Part shown: positions 13,240 to 25,232 of the stretch, piece by piece
How the letters are laid out: each line of letters opens with the position of its first letter
Numbering within the stretch: position 1 is the stretch's first letter
Source: Theobroma cacao
Lineage: Eukaryota > Streptophyta > Magnoliopsida > Malvales > Malvaceae
Assembly (NCBI RefSeq): GCF_000208745.1
Contig: NC_030852.1
Span: 31,326,969 to 31,390,968 of the forward strand
Length of the DNA stretch: 64,000 nucleotides
Direction: 5' to 3'
Notes under the pieces: model-generated
Told to the model about the DNA's origin: nothing
The model's input: only the letters and a program-made list of their open reading frames with translations
The model's database searches: none
Made by a program: the position numbers and the translations under genes

Positions 13240-13349
13240 GATCTGGCCACTATAACACCAGATCGGCACTTCCCCCTCTGTTGGATCTGGCCGTAGAGTG
13301 CCAGATCCAACCTTGGGATTTGGTCGGGAAGCACCAGATTCGGTGCTTC
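13240..13349 (+). repeat. Three consecutive short inverted repeats
   Basis: GATCTGG (13240-13246) pairs with CCAGATC (13258-13264). TTGGATCTGG (13281-13290) pairs perfectly with CCAGATCCAA (13301-13310). GAAGCACC (13328-13335) pairs with GGTGCTTC (13342-13349), with a looser extension to TGGTCG and CGACCA. The related GATCTGG core suggests a duplicated palindromic unit inside the putative transposon. Confidence 0.8.
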
Positions 13350-13860
13350 TCGCGACCAGATTTAGCTGTTGAATGCTAGATCTTACTAGATCTTGGTTGA
13401 ATCTTGTCGAAAATTACTAAATCGATGCTTTTCGACCATATTCGATAGTGAAACCACCGTCGTTGCTGTCATCGCCACCAACGTTGTCTCTGGTGTTGAT
13501 TGCCAATTAGAGAGAGAATGAGAGAGGAAATAACGTGAGGAGAGAGAGAAAGAATAAGGGAAAATGATAAGAAAAAAAACATTTATAGGTATAGGATTGT
13601 AATATTTTTAAGTTATAAGAGGTATTTTAGTCTTATCACATTTTAAAGCTATTCCCTCGATCATGGAATAGTAAAACCCATGGGGAAGCTTGGATGTAGT
13701 TATGCCTGAGTTTCACCCCATTTTAAATAATAGCTATTATTAGATAATAGCTATTCCTTGTGGCATTATTGTACCAAACAGAGATAGAGCAAAACCATGG
13801 GAATAAACAGGAAATAACTTAGCTATTCCCTATACTAAACGTGCAGTTAAAAGATTGTGT

Positions 13861-16800
13861 AAATCCATCTTTCAGAACCAACTGTATCAGCCCAAAACAG
13901 ATTAATTAGCTAGGAAAGCTGAGAGGTTATTTGCCCTGGAAATGGTATCACCCCTTGAATTATGTAACTTTACCTAAGATAAGATATGAGTAAGAGTAAG
14001 AAGGGAGCACTAATTTGTGTTTTTTTTTTTTAAAATATAGTAATAATTTTTAAATTTAATAAAAAAAGAGCATTTTTATTTTTTTTAATATCTATTAATA
14101 GTATTTGCATTTTTAAAGTGGAGTTTCATTTCGAAAACTAATAAACTAATTTGAAATTTATACTAAAACTTAGGAGATTGGAGTATTTTACTCTTAATTT
14201 TTTGTTACTATTTATTTTGTAACAAATTACTACAATGTAAGATTGTAATACAATTATATTACATCCATTAATGTGATTGCAGTTTAAAACCAATGCAATC
14301 AGATTGTATTATATTCTACAATGTCATTAAAAACATTTTTACCCTTTAATTTTGTTACTTTGTTAAAAAATTTTGTAATATTATGATTATATATATAGAT
14401 TTTGAATATGTCTTTTTATGATTCTTAGTAGTTATGGTGTTTGTTAATAAAATTTATATTATCTTTTGAAGAAAAAAATTAAAATAAAATATATAATATA
14501 ACAAATTATATTAAAAATAAAAATAAAATATATAAGATTATAATAAAAAATAAAAATAAAACATATAACATTAAAAGTATATTTAAAAAATGATATTATA
14601 TAAAAATTAACAATAAAAAAATACAAGTATATTAAACTTGTGTTTTAATAAATAGGGATAATTCTAAAAATTAACATTACATTCAAAATTAAGTACTTGT
14701 AAATCAAACACTACAATGATATATTTTTTACATTTTAATCATTATTTTATTTACATACTAAACATTACAATGTTATTTTTCCTAAAATCACATTGTTTAA
14801 AATCATATTATTTACAATTATATTACCTGTAATCATATTATATTATAAAGTTACTAAAATACCAAACGTCACCTTAAAAACTTGTGGGAGTAGAAATCAA
14901 AAGATAAGTATTTACTTGAGTATAATAAAAAAAATAAAAATTTGGTTGAGTAAATGAATACTTTTTTAATATTTAAGTCAAATTGAGTTGTTTTCCAGGC
15001 TTGGATTCTTAATTTTTGGGTGTTTTCATATGTTATGGGCTAATCCAATGACAAGAGGACTTAGTTCTACCTCTTTACCGAACAATAGGAAAAGCCCAAA
15101 GATTCAGCCACACTCAAAAGGACTGCAGCCCAAGTCAGAGACAAATCTTCTGCATAAGCAATGAAGCCGGATGAAATTGTAAAACAAGTAATTGTTTTTC
15201 TTTTTCTTCTTCCCATGAAATTCAAAACATAATTTAACTCTTTTACAAAAAGGAAAGTACTTCTACAATGGATTTGATGATTAGTAAGTGTAAAATAAAG
15301 AGAATAATGCAAGCACCTAGGATGTTAATTAAGAGATATAGGGAAAGGTAAAAACAGGGAAATTTAAATTAACATTATGATTACGATTAGTGGGATTATA
15401 AAGAATAAAAGTCAAACGATGTAAATCTTTTAGGAGTTGGGATTAGTCCAAAAAAAGTTTCAAAGTAAGAAATGATTATATTTCATGCATTTTGACAGAA
15501 AACTGTGACTGATACTGAAATTAGGTTTATATGCATGCATTCAATTATTATATTTTTTTACAATGAAGAACGTTACCTAACCAATCTCTATAGCATATTT
15601 CTCGTGAGTAAAGAACTTTCAGATTCAAAGGTAAATGATGGATTGAGAACCCTTTCTTCTCTTAGCCTCATATAACTTGAAATTAAACAATTAATCATCT
15701 TCAATATTATTAAAAAGCAAGAATTAACAAATTTTTTTAGAGTGCGATAATACCGGTACTAATGGACCCAATCTCATTAGTTATGAAAGTTTTTATTCAT
15801 AGATTTTTCGTTCCCCAAGTGCTATCACTGTTTAACTTAAATATGAAATATAGCTGGCAAGCATATGTCCAGCCAAAAGAAAAGGGGAAGACAAAGTATG
15901 CATTAAAGTGCAACACAATGATCGTCCAAAGAAATTTGAAGAACATCATTATTTATTTATTTATTTTTATCTATAGAAAGAATGTGGGGACTAGTATCTA
16001 AATTGTGAATCCCCCCTGGAAAAAGTCACTAATTAAAACTGTTGCACGGGACCTCTTCCTCCTGGAAAGTTTCATGTTTTGTCATAGGCACAGTATTACA
16101 GTTTACAAGTACAGGTTTTTCCCGTGAAGAAAACGTTTTGTAATTAGTATTAATCATTTTTGTTCATGGCTTTCGACCAAAAACACAAACAGGGGATTTG
16201 GGTTAACATCACTTGAAAATAAATTAATGGAAAAAAAAAAAAGGGTATAGCTAGGTAAGTACGCCATAGAGTAGGATAGGAATTGAACCTCAAGTTAAAG
16301 TCACACCTAAACCAATCACTTTGGTTACAAGTAGAATTAGATTAGATAATCAATTTCCTTCATATATACTTCATGGGAAATTCTTCTTCCAGGGAAATCT
16401 TTTCCATTATGAGGGACAACATTTGCTTTGGAAGTTAAAACCCAAAGGTGCGGCCCTTAAAATATGAGATTTTTTATTTCCATTTTTGTGAGGAAAGTAC
16501 CCTTGAGAAAGGGCCGAGCAAAATGACATAAATTTCGTTTTCTCACAGCAGTGACCCCTTATAAATAACATTTATAGCTACAAAATTGAATGGGCCAGCA
16601 AGAAAATGTAAGGCTGCAAATCTAACTTGTACATGCAGGCGCTGCACGTTTTTATAATGCCAGAACATTCATGAACCACAGAGGAGGTGCACACCATCTG
16701 TCACCTGTCGGTAGGTTTGAGAGGAGGGCGTTGGGGAAAAGAAGCAACATGTTATATATCCACCCCTTGGCTTTTCCGTTTTGATGAACAGATGGAAGAT

Positions 16801-17137
16801 GCTGACCCTTCTCTAAAAGGTGCAATGAATGTATGTAAAAGACTAGGTTCTTAGAGGAAGCTGTTGTTCCGCAAGTTTTAAGAAAATGGAAAAAGGTTTG
16901 GGTGATATATTTTTATTCTTTTTTTTGCTAATTTATCTACGTTAGTTGTGAGTTATTCACGTAGTAGTCAGGTGGTACTTCACCTCACTTCCCCCCACTT
17001 CAATTCTCCTTCTTTTCATAATACTATTTCCTTTTCCATGGAAGACAAAATCAAATCCATCGTTTTGCATTAAGGAAAACTAAATGTAAGAAAGATTTTA
17101 CATTTACAAAATAAGTACGACGAGAGATTAAGCAAGA
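13861..17137. other. Gene-free AT-rich intergenic DNA
   Basis: No reading frame here has coding character. The part from about 14160 to 14880 is built of repeated oligonucleotides such as ATTACA and TTATATTA, and ends near ACCAAACGTCACC. It looks like another decayed MITE, but I could not pair its ends. The rest is unremarkable. Confidence 0.4.
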
Positions 17138-17145
17138 GTTATAAG
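17138..17145 (+). repeat. Left target-site duplication of the hAT element
   Basis: GTTATAAG, immediately before the terminal CAGGGCGGAG. An identical 8-mer follows the right terminus at 18042-18049. An 8 bp duplication is the hallmark of hAT insertions. Confidence 0.85.
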
Positions 17146-18041
17146 CAGGGCGGAGGGTAAGCCAACAATGGTACGCCCCCCCCCCCCCGCCCCCCCAAGT
17201 TTTTTAGAATATTTATTTTTATGNCCCAAGTTTTTAAAAATATTTATTTTTTATATATACTTTATCAATGACTTCCCTCAAATTTTTAAAATTTTTTATT
17301 TATTATATATAATTAATAACCCACTCAAAATAAATTTTTTATTTAATAATTAATATAAATAAAAAAATCAAACAACCTCACAAACCTACTTAACTTTAAC
17401 TCTAATTTAAGTTTCTTTACACTTCTTTTTCTTTTTTTCTTATATTTTGTGTTTTTTTATTTTTATTTCTCTTTTCTTGTAACTCATCATTAAAACACAC
17501 ATTATTCTTCAAAAGAGATTTATGAGCTTGTGAGTTTGGATAAGCAAAGACAGAGATCACCCACCATTATTTAGTAAAATTAAGACACTTTTTAAATTAT
17601 ACCATAAATTAACAAAAATAGAAAAGTCAAAAAATTATCACTCGATTGATATATTAATTCGTCTTATTTTGACTTTTTCGATTTTTACAGCAACTACAAA
17701 AAGAACTTTTTCAGTAATGAAAATTGTGAAAATAAGATTTCGAAAGAAAATAGATGATGAGTTTCTTGCAGATAATTTAATTATTTATATTGAGAAATAT
17801 ATTGTTAGTCTTTTTAATATAGAGTCAATAATTGATGAATTTGAATTTAGAAAACATCATCGAGCACAACTTTTTTAGATAACTATTATAAGTTTTTTTT
17901 ATTTTTTATTTATATATTATATAAAATTATTGTTTATTATGAATCTTTTGATCATTTATTAAATTCAATATATTAATTTTAAAAAATTTTAATTTTAATT
18001 TTTTTTATTTTTGACCTCCCCAACAGCTAGCTCCGCCCCTG
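17146..18041 (+). mobile_element. hAT-superfamily element, internally deleted, about 896 bp
   Basis: The left terminus reads CAGGGCGGAGGGTAAGCC. The right terminus, read on the minus strand, begins CAGGGGCGGAGCTAGCTG. Both match the CAGGGGCGGAGC-type ends that I associate with plant hAT elements encoding TTF-type zinc-finger transposases. The element is flanked by perfect 8 bp direct repeats. Near its left end is a long C run (about 17175-17196) and one N at 17224. Inside, only the C-terminal part of a transposase remains. It is non-autonomous and therefore a deletion derivative, not an active element. Confidence 0.85.
17582..17878 (+). pseudogene. hAT transposase C-terminal (dimerisation domain) fragment
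   Basis: About 98 codons are open up to a TAG stop. The core reads TATTKRTFSVMKIVKIRFRK, then DDEFLADNLIIYIEK and SIIDEFEFRKHHRAQ. This is the recognisable hAT dimerisation pattern (consensus ATTERAFSAMK...R...DEFL...YIEKE). The upstream DDE catalytic domain and zinc finger are missing, and no plausible start codon is present, so it is a relic. It runs in the same direction as the element and reaches close to the right terminus, as expected for the 3' end of a transposase gene. Confidence 0.85.
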
Positions 18042-18049
18042 GTTATAAG
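18042..18049 (+). repeat. Right target-site duplication of the hAT element
   Basis: GTTATAAG directly after the terminal CTCCGCCCCTG, identical to 17138-17145. Confidence 0.85.
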
Positions 18050-19329
18050 TGCACAAATTCAGCACATAAGCAGATAAAAAGCTATAAGCTTAGCAAAATC
18101 TAATTCTTTTAGTTTTCGAAAACAGGCAGTATATATATTAATAACTATGTAAGCATGGCGGGAGATATACAGTATGTTATACTCCCCGCCTTGCCCACCA
18201 ACCTGTTAGCATTTTGAATAGACAACGACAACTCTATTCAGGTGTCCTAACCATACTATCAAGTCTCAACAGATTCTAAAGTATGAAGCCACAACAAGAT
18301 TGTTAACTACAAAGATTGGAGAAAACAAAAAGAGTTAGAAATAGAAGTGGAACTCTTTATTACAACCTTTCACTAACTTTGTCATTTAAGATTAACTCAA
18401 GATATGAGATGGGGTTAAAATAAAAATTTCAAGTTCGAACCTAATACTTTGTTTTTTGTGTAAAAAACAAATCCATTAACTATATCTCATGGCAGGAAAG
18501 ATGTATGCACGCATTATTTTCAATCGAAATTTATCTCATATCAGCCATTGTTGTACATTATCAATGGCTGGGAAAAGGGAAATGGAGCTTGATGAGTAAA
18601 AAAGCTTGAAGCGTGTGCCTGAGCAGGAGCGCGCAATGACCATTGGCTCTTGAAGAGATGAAGATAATGAGATAAGTGCGAGAGAAGTGTACGTGTCAGC
18701 GTGAATCACGTGGGTTTTGTCTTTCCCAGATAATAAACTACATGAACACTGCTGCTTCACATACTTCGCTTTCACGATTACTTCTGCTTTTCCAAATTTT
18801 CCAGTCTTTCTCGAAGTCAAAAAACTGTTTGTTTGGAAGCCTATATAGTTTTTTTTTTTTTTTGTTTCGAGGTGTCTGTCTAGGCAATTGCTCACGCGTT
18901 TAGGGTTGTTAACGATTTAGGTTTAAAACTTCGATTGAGAAGGTGGCAAATTAAAAAAAATATATATTTCAACAAGGTATGAAATAAATGCTTAATTAAT
19001 CTTTTTGTTGTGAATTGAATGATTGATTTTGCATTAGAATACCGTTTGCCCACACGTTGGCCCCTTCACTTTATTTCAACAAAGCGGTCTCCTTGTTTTT
19101 GGTTTGGGGTATTGGCGTGTATCAAAGAAAGTCATTCATGTGCTACTTGTGGCATGAACTACGATCATCTTTTCGCCATGACCATTTCTTGACCCCTAAT
19201 TATCTCTTTGATTTTGTATTTTCGTCAACAGATTCGGTTCTGCCTTTTTCAACAACTAACAGGGGTCAAAAAGTTCTTGCCAACGTATATATTCAACTAT
19301 TCTTCAAAGTTGAAACATTTACAATTTCA

Positions 19330-19357
19330 AATATATATATATATATATATATATATA
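19330..19357 (+). repeat. (AT)n microsatellite
   Basis: An uninterrupted run of about 14 AT units in intergenic DNA. Confidence 0.95.
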
Positions 19358-20848
19358 GCAAAAGTTATCAGTTTCGTCAATAATCTTTGTGGAATCGTAT
19401 CATATTTTTCTTCTTAAATTCGAACTTAACATGTAAATTGGACAACTAAAACAAGAAAAAGAAATAAAGAAAGTCATTGAACAATGGGTAAAAGCTTGTC
19501 TAAATTTATTGTACCGCAAGGCGCATCAAATCATTAGTTATTTATAGAAAAGAAAAAGAAGAGGAAAAAAAGGTGCTTTAATCATGCTCCTACAAGTTAT
19601 CATGTCATTGTTTTTCCTCATTTTATTTATCTTTTGGTGATAGTTAGATGGAGTAAGGTTAAACAGAAACCTTGGGTTTTATTTAATTACCTGTTTGGAG
19701 TCATCATTTCCATCATGATATAAACTTCTCTTTTACAAAATACTAGTAAAATTTGTCTTTCACATTTTGACAATAAAATCAAAATCCAAATTCTCATAGA
19801 AGATGGAACCGTATATTGAATTTTTTTTCAATAGAATATTTCATCGGAAAAAAATTGTCTTCCGATACTCTTCCAGGAGATTGGACCACCCTAGTATTGT
19901 ATCATACATTCATCACCATATGGGTGCATATATAATTACGTTACATTATTGTATAGTGACATTACACAAATTAATCAGCAAGTGGCTTGAAGGAGATGAT
20001 AGAGTAAGGATTGATACCTTTCTTGTCTCATGACCCCAAAAAGACAAAAAAAAAAAAAAAAGAGAGGGCACTATATTCTATTTAGGAATTTTGTATGAGA
20101 ATTTCGCAACAAGCACGTGGGAAATTTTCTTTTCGAAACAAATCACATGAAATTGAACCCAGCGCCGGAAATAAAACAGATATTTTTTTATTGTGGAGCG
20201 CCAACGCCCTGGAAGATATCTAGTAATGGCGACAACCAACTTCGTCGTCCAACGCCTGCCATTCAACGTAGATTCAAGTTTGATTGTAATCTTTGGTGCT
20301 TGTTTACTTAAATTTTCATTGGAACAATTTTATTTTAAAATAAAGTCAAATTTTATCAATTTTAACAAAAATTAAACACGTAATCAAAGGGCACTGACAA
20401 CTGTATCAGGCAAATACTATATTAACTTACTTTTAAATAAATCAAATGTAAAAAGTTATTACTTTTTCCGTTTTTGAATATTTGTTTTTTTTCTTAATTT
20501 TTAAGAAAATTAATATTTTTTGTGCGTGTAACAATAAATGCTTCTTATTTTAATATTTTCCTGGTTAAAAAAATTGGGGGATTTCATTAAAGAAGCAAAA
20601 TAAAAATGAAGCTGTTTTTTCTTGGCCAGAAAAGGCCGAGGATAAAGGAAGGAAAAGGGTAGTCCGAATGGAAGGAGGTAGGAAAGTAACCAATAACCAA
20701 TAAACAATAAACAATAAACAGTAAAGCACGTTTTGAAAATAAACTTTTGTAGGCGCGTGGGCGTGCCGCCAAAGTGGAAGAAGATGAAGGAAGCTCTCAG
20801 TAACAGTACCAAAATGACAGACACGGCGGCTTAAAAGGTAATTGTTGA

Positions 20849-20897
20849 CACGTCATACGGGACGCGTGGACATGGTTCTTCCCAGTATGAATCACGT
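20849..20897 (+). promoter_or_regulatory. Cluster of ACGT-core and CACGTG motifs
   Basis: Within 50 bases there are GACACGTCAT, GACGCGTGG and ATCACGTGCAG, resembling ABRE, CE3-like and G-box sites bound by bZIP and bHLH factors. No gene starts immediately beside the cluster, and the nearest start is 7.5 kb away. It is either a distal element, a promoter of an unseen non-coding transcript, or chance. Confidence 0.3.
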
Positions 20898-23800
20898 GCA
20901 GTTACCGTCCACCCTATTATCTTCGTTTTTTATTATATAAAATAGTCTTGTACTACTTAGTGTTTGCTTAAAAAAAAAAAAATTAGCCCTTTTTCTCCTA
21001 GGTCCTTCATTTTTTCCTTTATTGTCAAAATGCCCAATTTTAAGATCAATTAGAAATTAGAAATTAAATTATTCGATATAAGAATAGTACTAATCATTCT
21101 ATTTAATTATAAATCCATCGTGACCTTTTTACGTGATTTGTCTTTATCGGAAATAATTAAACGTAATACTTTTTCTAACTCAAAAGTGTTCAATAATTGA
21201 TTTTCATAAATAAATTTTATTTTTATTTTAGTCATTCTAATATAATTTTAAATCGTTGCATTAAAATTAACTAAATAATTTGAGACATGCTTTTCTTATT
21301 TAGGAAAAATATGACAATTAATAAGCTTATACATCAATCAAGAGAAAACTTATTGTCCAGCAACTTTGTGTACATATATTACAAAGGTTGCTCATTGAAA
21401 ACATTTAATTTTATTTGATTTGATTTGATTGAAAATCTACATATAATTCAATGAAGAATAGTTTGTGTGGTAAGTAAGAGGTTTAGGAAAAATTGGCTGT
21501 CAAAATATGAGTGCCTCCATGCAAAAATAGAAATGGTTCGCACAGCAAATATGGCAACTTTTTGTAATAGATTTCTCTCTCTCTTTACCTGTTCAAAAAC
21601 AGGAAGTAGAGCAAGGGTCCCATGGTTTTGTATTATCTCATGTTTCCATCCATTAGCTGAATCGGCCCACTAGCTGTCTCAATCAACTACTACAAATATA
21701 ATTACAAATCATGCTAGAGGATATCCGCTTTTTCTTTTGTTTCCATGATATTATATAATTGAAATGTCATTATCTTGTTTAATCACACCTACTTAAAGGA
21801 CGACCTAATTATAATTACATAATTTATCCTAAAGTTAGATCAAGATCTCCGCTGTTACTTTTTTTTTGGTCCGAAAAAATACATTTTTAATCAATATTTA
21901 TACATGTAAAATCTATTCATGAATAGTAAAAGTTATATTTACGAGTTGTGATTATAATTTCAAAAAACATTAAAATATAACTAAGAGTAGTGATTATAAT
22001 TTCAAAAAATATTAAAACATAATAAATTGAAAAGTAACGAAGAGGAGTTGGATCCATTCATTTTATGTGATTTTTTACTTACGGCACTTTAATTTTTACA
22101 AAAGCATGAAAATAGTAAGCTATCATTTTTAAGTGGAACCAAAAAAAGGGACCATTTTCTTTAATGCAACTTGACTGTTTTTCTACAATTTTGATTTCGG
22201 TGAAAACTTAAAGAAAAAAAAAAAACCAAAGTGTTTAAGCTTGTTAGATAACAAGAAGTTTTGAATAAAAAAGTTTTGTTGAGTCATGAATCGAGGATAA
22301 GCAAATATTATATGATTTGATTACCTTATAATCCACTAAATCTATTCTGAATGTTTTTTTTTTTAGGAGTAACAGTTATTGTTTAGTACTATATTATTCA
22401 GTAATCTCGCATGTGAAACTCGTGGGAATTATTAATTTGCGAAGACTGAATCTTGGAAGAAAGTGGTCGCAATTTGCATTTTCCTTGGAATTGATGGCCG
22501 TCTAGCTAGCTAGGTGCCCACACTTCTTTCGAAGGCTGCCTGACCCTCTAGAGATCAAGAATTTAAAAAATATTATATTTGATATTTTATTAATATTTAA
22601 TATAATTATAAAAAATATCAATTAATAAGATCCTTGTGAGAAACAATTAAAAGTTAGAGCATCCTAATTTCTCATTTTTCTCACATTTCCAAAGACAACA
22701 TTAGGGAAGAAAAGCAAAGAAAAGGGAATGATTAGACAAGTAGGAAAATTGGAGGTCTAAATGAGTAAATTGTCCGGACAAGAGACTTAGTGGTTGATGT
22801 TTCATAGCTGTAATCATTAGTATTTCTTCTAATGGAGAGAGTATGTTCGACCTCCTACATAATTTTTCACCCTACTTTTCTTCTCTCTACGATTTGGATC
22901 CACTTCCACAATTTTGCTTTGCCTCCCTCGTCTTAATGTGTGTATGCCTTTCTTTCTTTTTTTTCTCACTTGGCTCAAAAAAAGAATTGTTAATTTTCTT
23001 TTGGATGTGAGGGGGTGTGTTTGTGCAAGTGGCTGGATGGTATGAAACCTTTACCAACTTGTAGGCTCCATCTTACTTTGGAAGTTAAGAAACGAAAAAC
23101 TCCAATACAATATTCCATGAGAAGGGCATCAAATGAATAACCAAATCTTTGAGGCACTCCACTAAAATTTAATCTATAAAAAAAAAAAGCATTGGTTGAT
23201 TTTTCACTCCGAATACTTCCTTTTGGCATTTTCTTTGGCTTATTTTATGTTTAGTATTTATTTAAAAAAAAAAAAGAAAGGGAAAGAAGAAGGCTAATGC
23301 GGTATGGAGAGAGGTCGGAAAGGGATGGATCAGTTGGCAAATCGGCATCACTTGAGTGCATTATTATTTATCTTTTTTTGTTTCTCGTATTTTAAATTGA
23401 GCTAAAGCGTTAGGGACAAGTACTTTGATAATTATCCAACTTTATTCATTGTACTCATCATCCAAACAAAGAAACAATGTCATCACAAATTTTATTACCA
23501 TGTCAAGACAATATTCTTGTAATAGGCTTCAACGAGATCATTTTTTCTATGCATATGTATATTAGCGATTGATTTATTTATAACTAAAGACAAACAAAAA
23601 TATATCAACTTATTTAACTGAATATTTTGATAATCTTAACCTTAATCAAAGAAAACAGGATACGCAATGAAGAAAAATGAAAAACTATATTTATCTTGAT
23701 TTTAATTTTACTTTTATTGTTTTATTAGAAAAAATAAATTCAACTCTTTAAAACCGTCAAGTCTAATACTTATGTAAAATAAAAATAAAGTAACAGAGAA

Positions 23801-25085
23801 TCTCATTAGATCAGTTAACAGTCAAATTAAGGTGATTAGCAGGGAAAAAAAAGGAATAAGAGATGGAAGTCATGGTGCTAATTTGAGCGTCTGAGATACT
23901 GCAGAGTGAGGAGCCATGGAAGGCATGAAAAAGGTGCTTAAACCCTGGGAAGATGCAATGGTCTTGTCAATTCATGATTTCTGGAATTCTTAAGAGTGGC
24001 ATGAATGATTGGTTTTGACTTTTCATCAGAACTCACCAGAACTGATTTTCCAATGGCCCTTCGCTTACATGTTATTCTAGTTTCTTCCCCCATTCTTTTT
24101 GTATTTGTACAAACTTGCCTGTTATCTTCTTATATTTGCTTGTAATCTTAATTCCAATGCGGTAATGACTGACTGAATTTGAGATACATTTTCCTCTTTT
24201 AAAACTTAAAAAGAAGAAGAAATACTATTTTTTTGATATTTTATTAATTTCCAAGCTATGGATAAAACGATTATTTTCATACTTTTAACTTCTATAAAAG
24301 ATTAATTTTACAATTTGACTAACCTAATTGTGTTGGTTTTTTGAAAAAAAAATTATAGAAATTATAAATGATATTTCATTTTACTCAAAATTATACAAAT
24401 TATTGTTTGATTCATAAATGGTTCAAAATAATCATCATTCCAAGAGTAACCTATTAATGATAAGTGTTCACTTCCATTAAACTAATAAGCAAAAGAGCGT
24501 TGTTCTTTGATGGGATTTATATTTTGGCTATAATGCATATTGGACTTGAGGGACTTAATTGAAAACTAGTTGAAGTGTTTTGTAGGTTTTGGATGTAATT
24601 GCCAATAATAGTTCGAAAGTTTGCAATAAAACAATGATTAGATTGATGGTGGTATTTTCACATGGGACAGTGATTTACAAACGTGACCCTCAACATAAAT
24701 TATTAATTACAAAAAACTAATTTCACCCACAAAGCAACAAGCAAAACGTGCCTCGATAATTAATCTTTTTTTTTTGCTTTTTAATTAAAAAATATGGAGA
24801 TGATGGGGAATGAAATAGAATATTTTATTTATTTTTTAAATGGAGGAACACGGGAGAGTTAATCAACGGCCAAGATTTCATCTCGAAACTCCAACGCGTC
24901 CCTTGCTTTATTATCATTATTTCTTTAAGTTTGTCCTTATCATGAATTTGCCACGAAGTAGTAAATATCCAAATTTAGAATAAAAAGATCACCAAAAAAA
25001 ACTCTTTAACTGAAGTCAAAATATGGGTGTGGATTAGTGGCGATTAATTGGGGAAGTGCCGCCGATATTTTGGGCGTGTTTTTTG

Positions 25086-25232
25086 ACATCGGCTGCTCTT
25101 TCATGGAAGAAGCCAAAGGCGATGAACTTTATCAGGTGCCAAAGCGTAGGAGGAGGATTTGATTTCATCACGGACTGTTAGCATGTTTAAGATGACCTTG
25201 GAATTTGATTGGACCACATCGGCGGCTCTTTC
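25086..25232 (+). repeat. 17 bp direct repeat pair 130 bp apart
   Basis: ACATCGGCTGCTCTTTC (25086-25102) recurs as ACATCGGCGGCTCTTTC (25216-25232) with one mismatch. The intervening sequence is GC-richer than its surroundings. The function is unknown. Confidence 0.7.

Larger units (their letters stand above)
12737..13860. mobile_element. Probable degenerate non-autonomous DNA transposon
   Basis: The left end, starting ACATTTGGTTCGTGAAATAG near 12741, and the inverted right end, ACGTTTAGTATAGGGAATAG read from near 13850 on the minus strand, match at about 16 of 24 positions. They resemble the GTTTGGT-type termini common in plant MITEs. Inside are AT-rich tandem repeats and a GC-richer part with short inverted repeats. 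No transposase coding remains, and I could not find a convincing target-site duplication, so the limits are approximate. Confidence 0.35.

Noticed and set aside
14160..14880. Possible MITE ending ACCAAACGTCACC
   Set aside because: I could not find a matching inverted terminus or a target-site duplication, so no element was called.
17168..17353. Open frame beginning with a proline run
   Set aside because: It is made by the poly-C tract in the hAT left end and crosses an N; no protein family resemblance.
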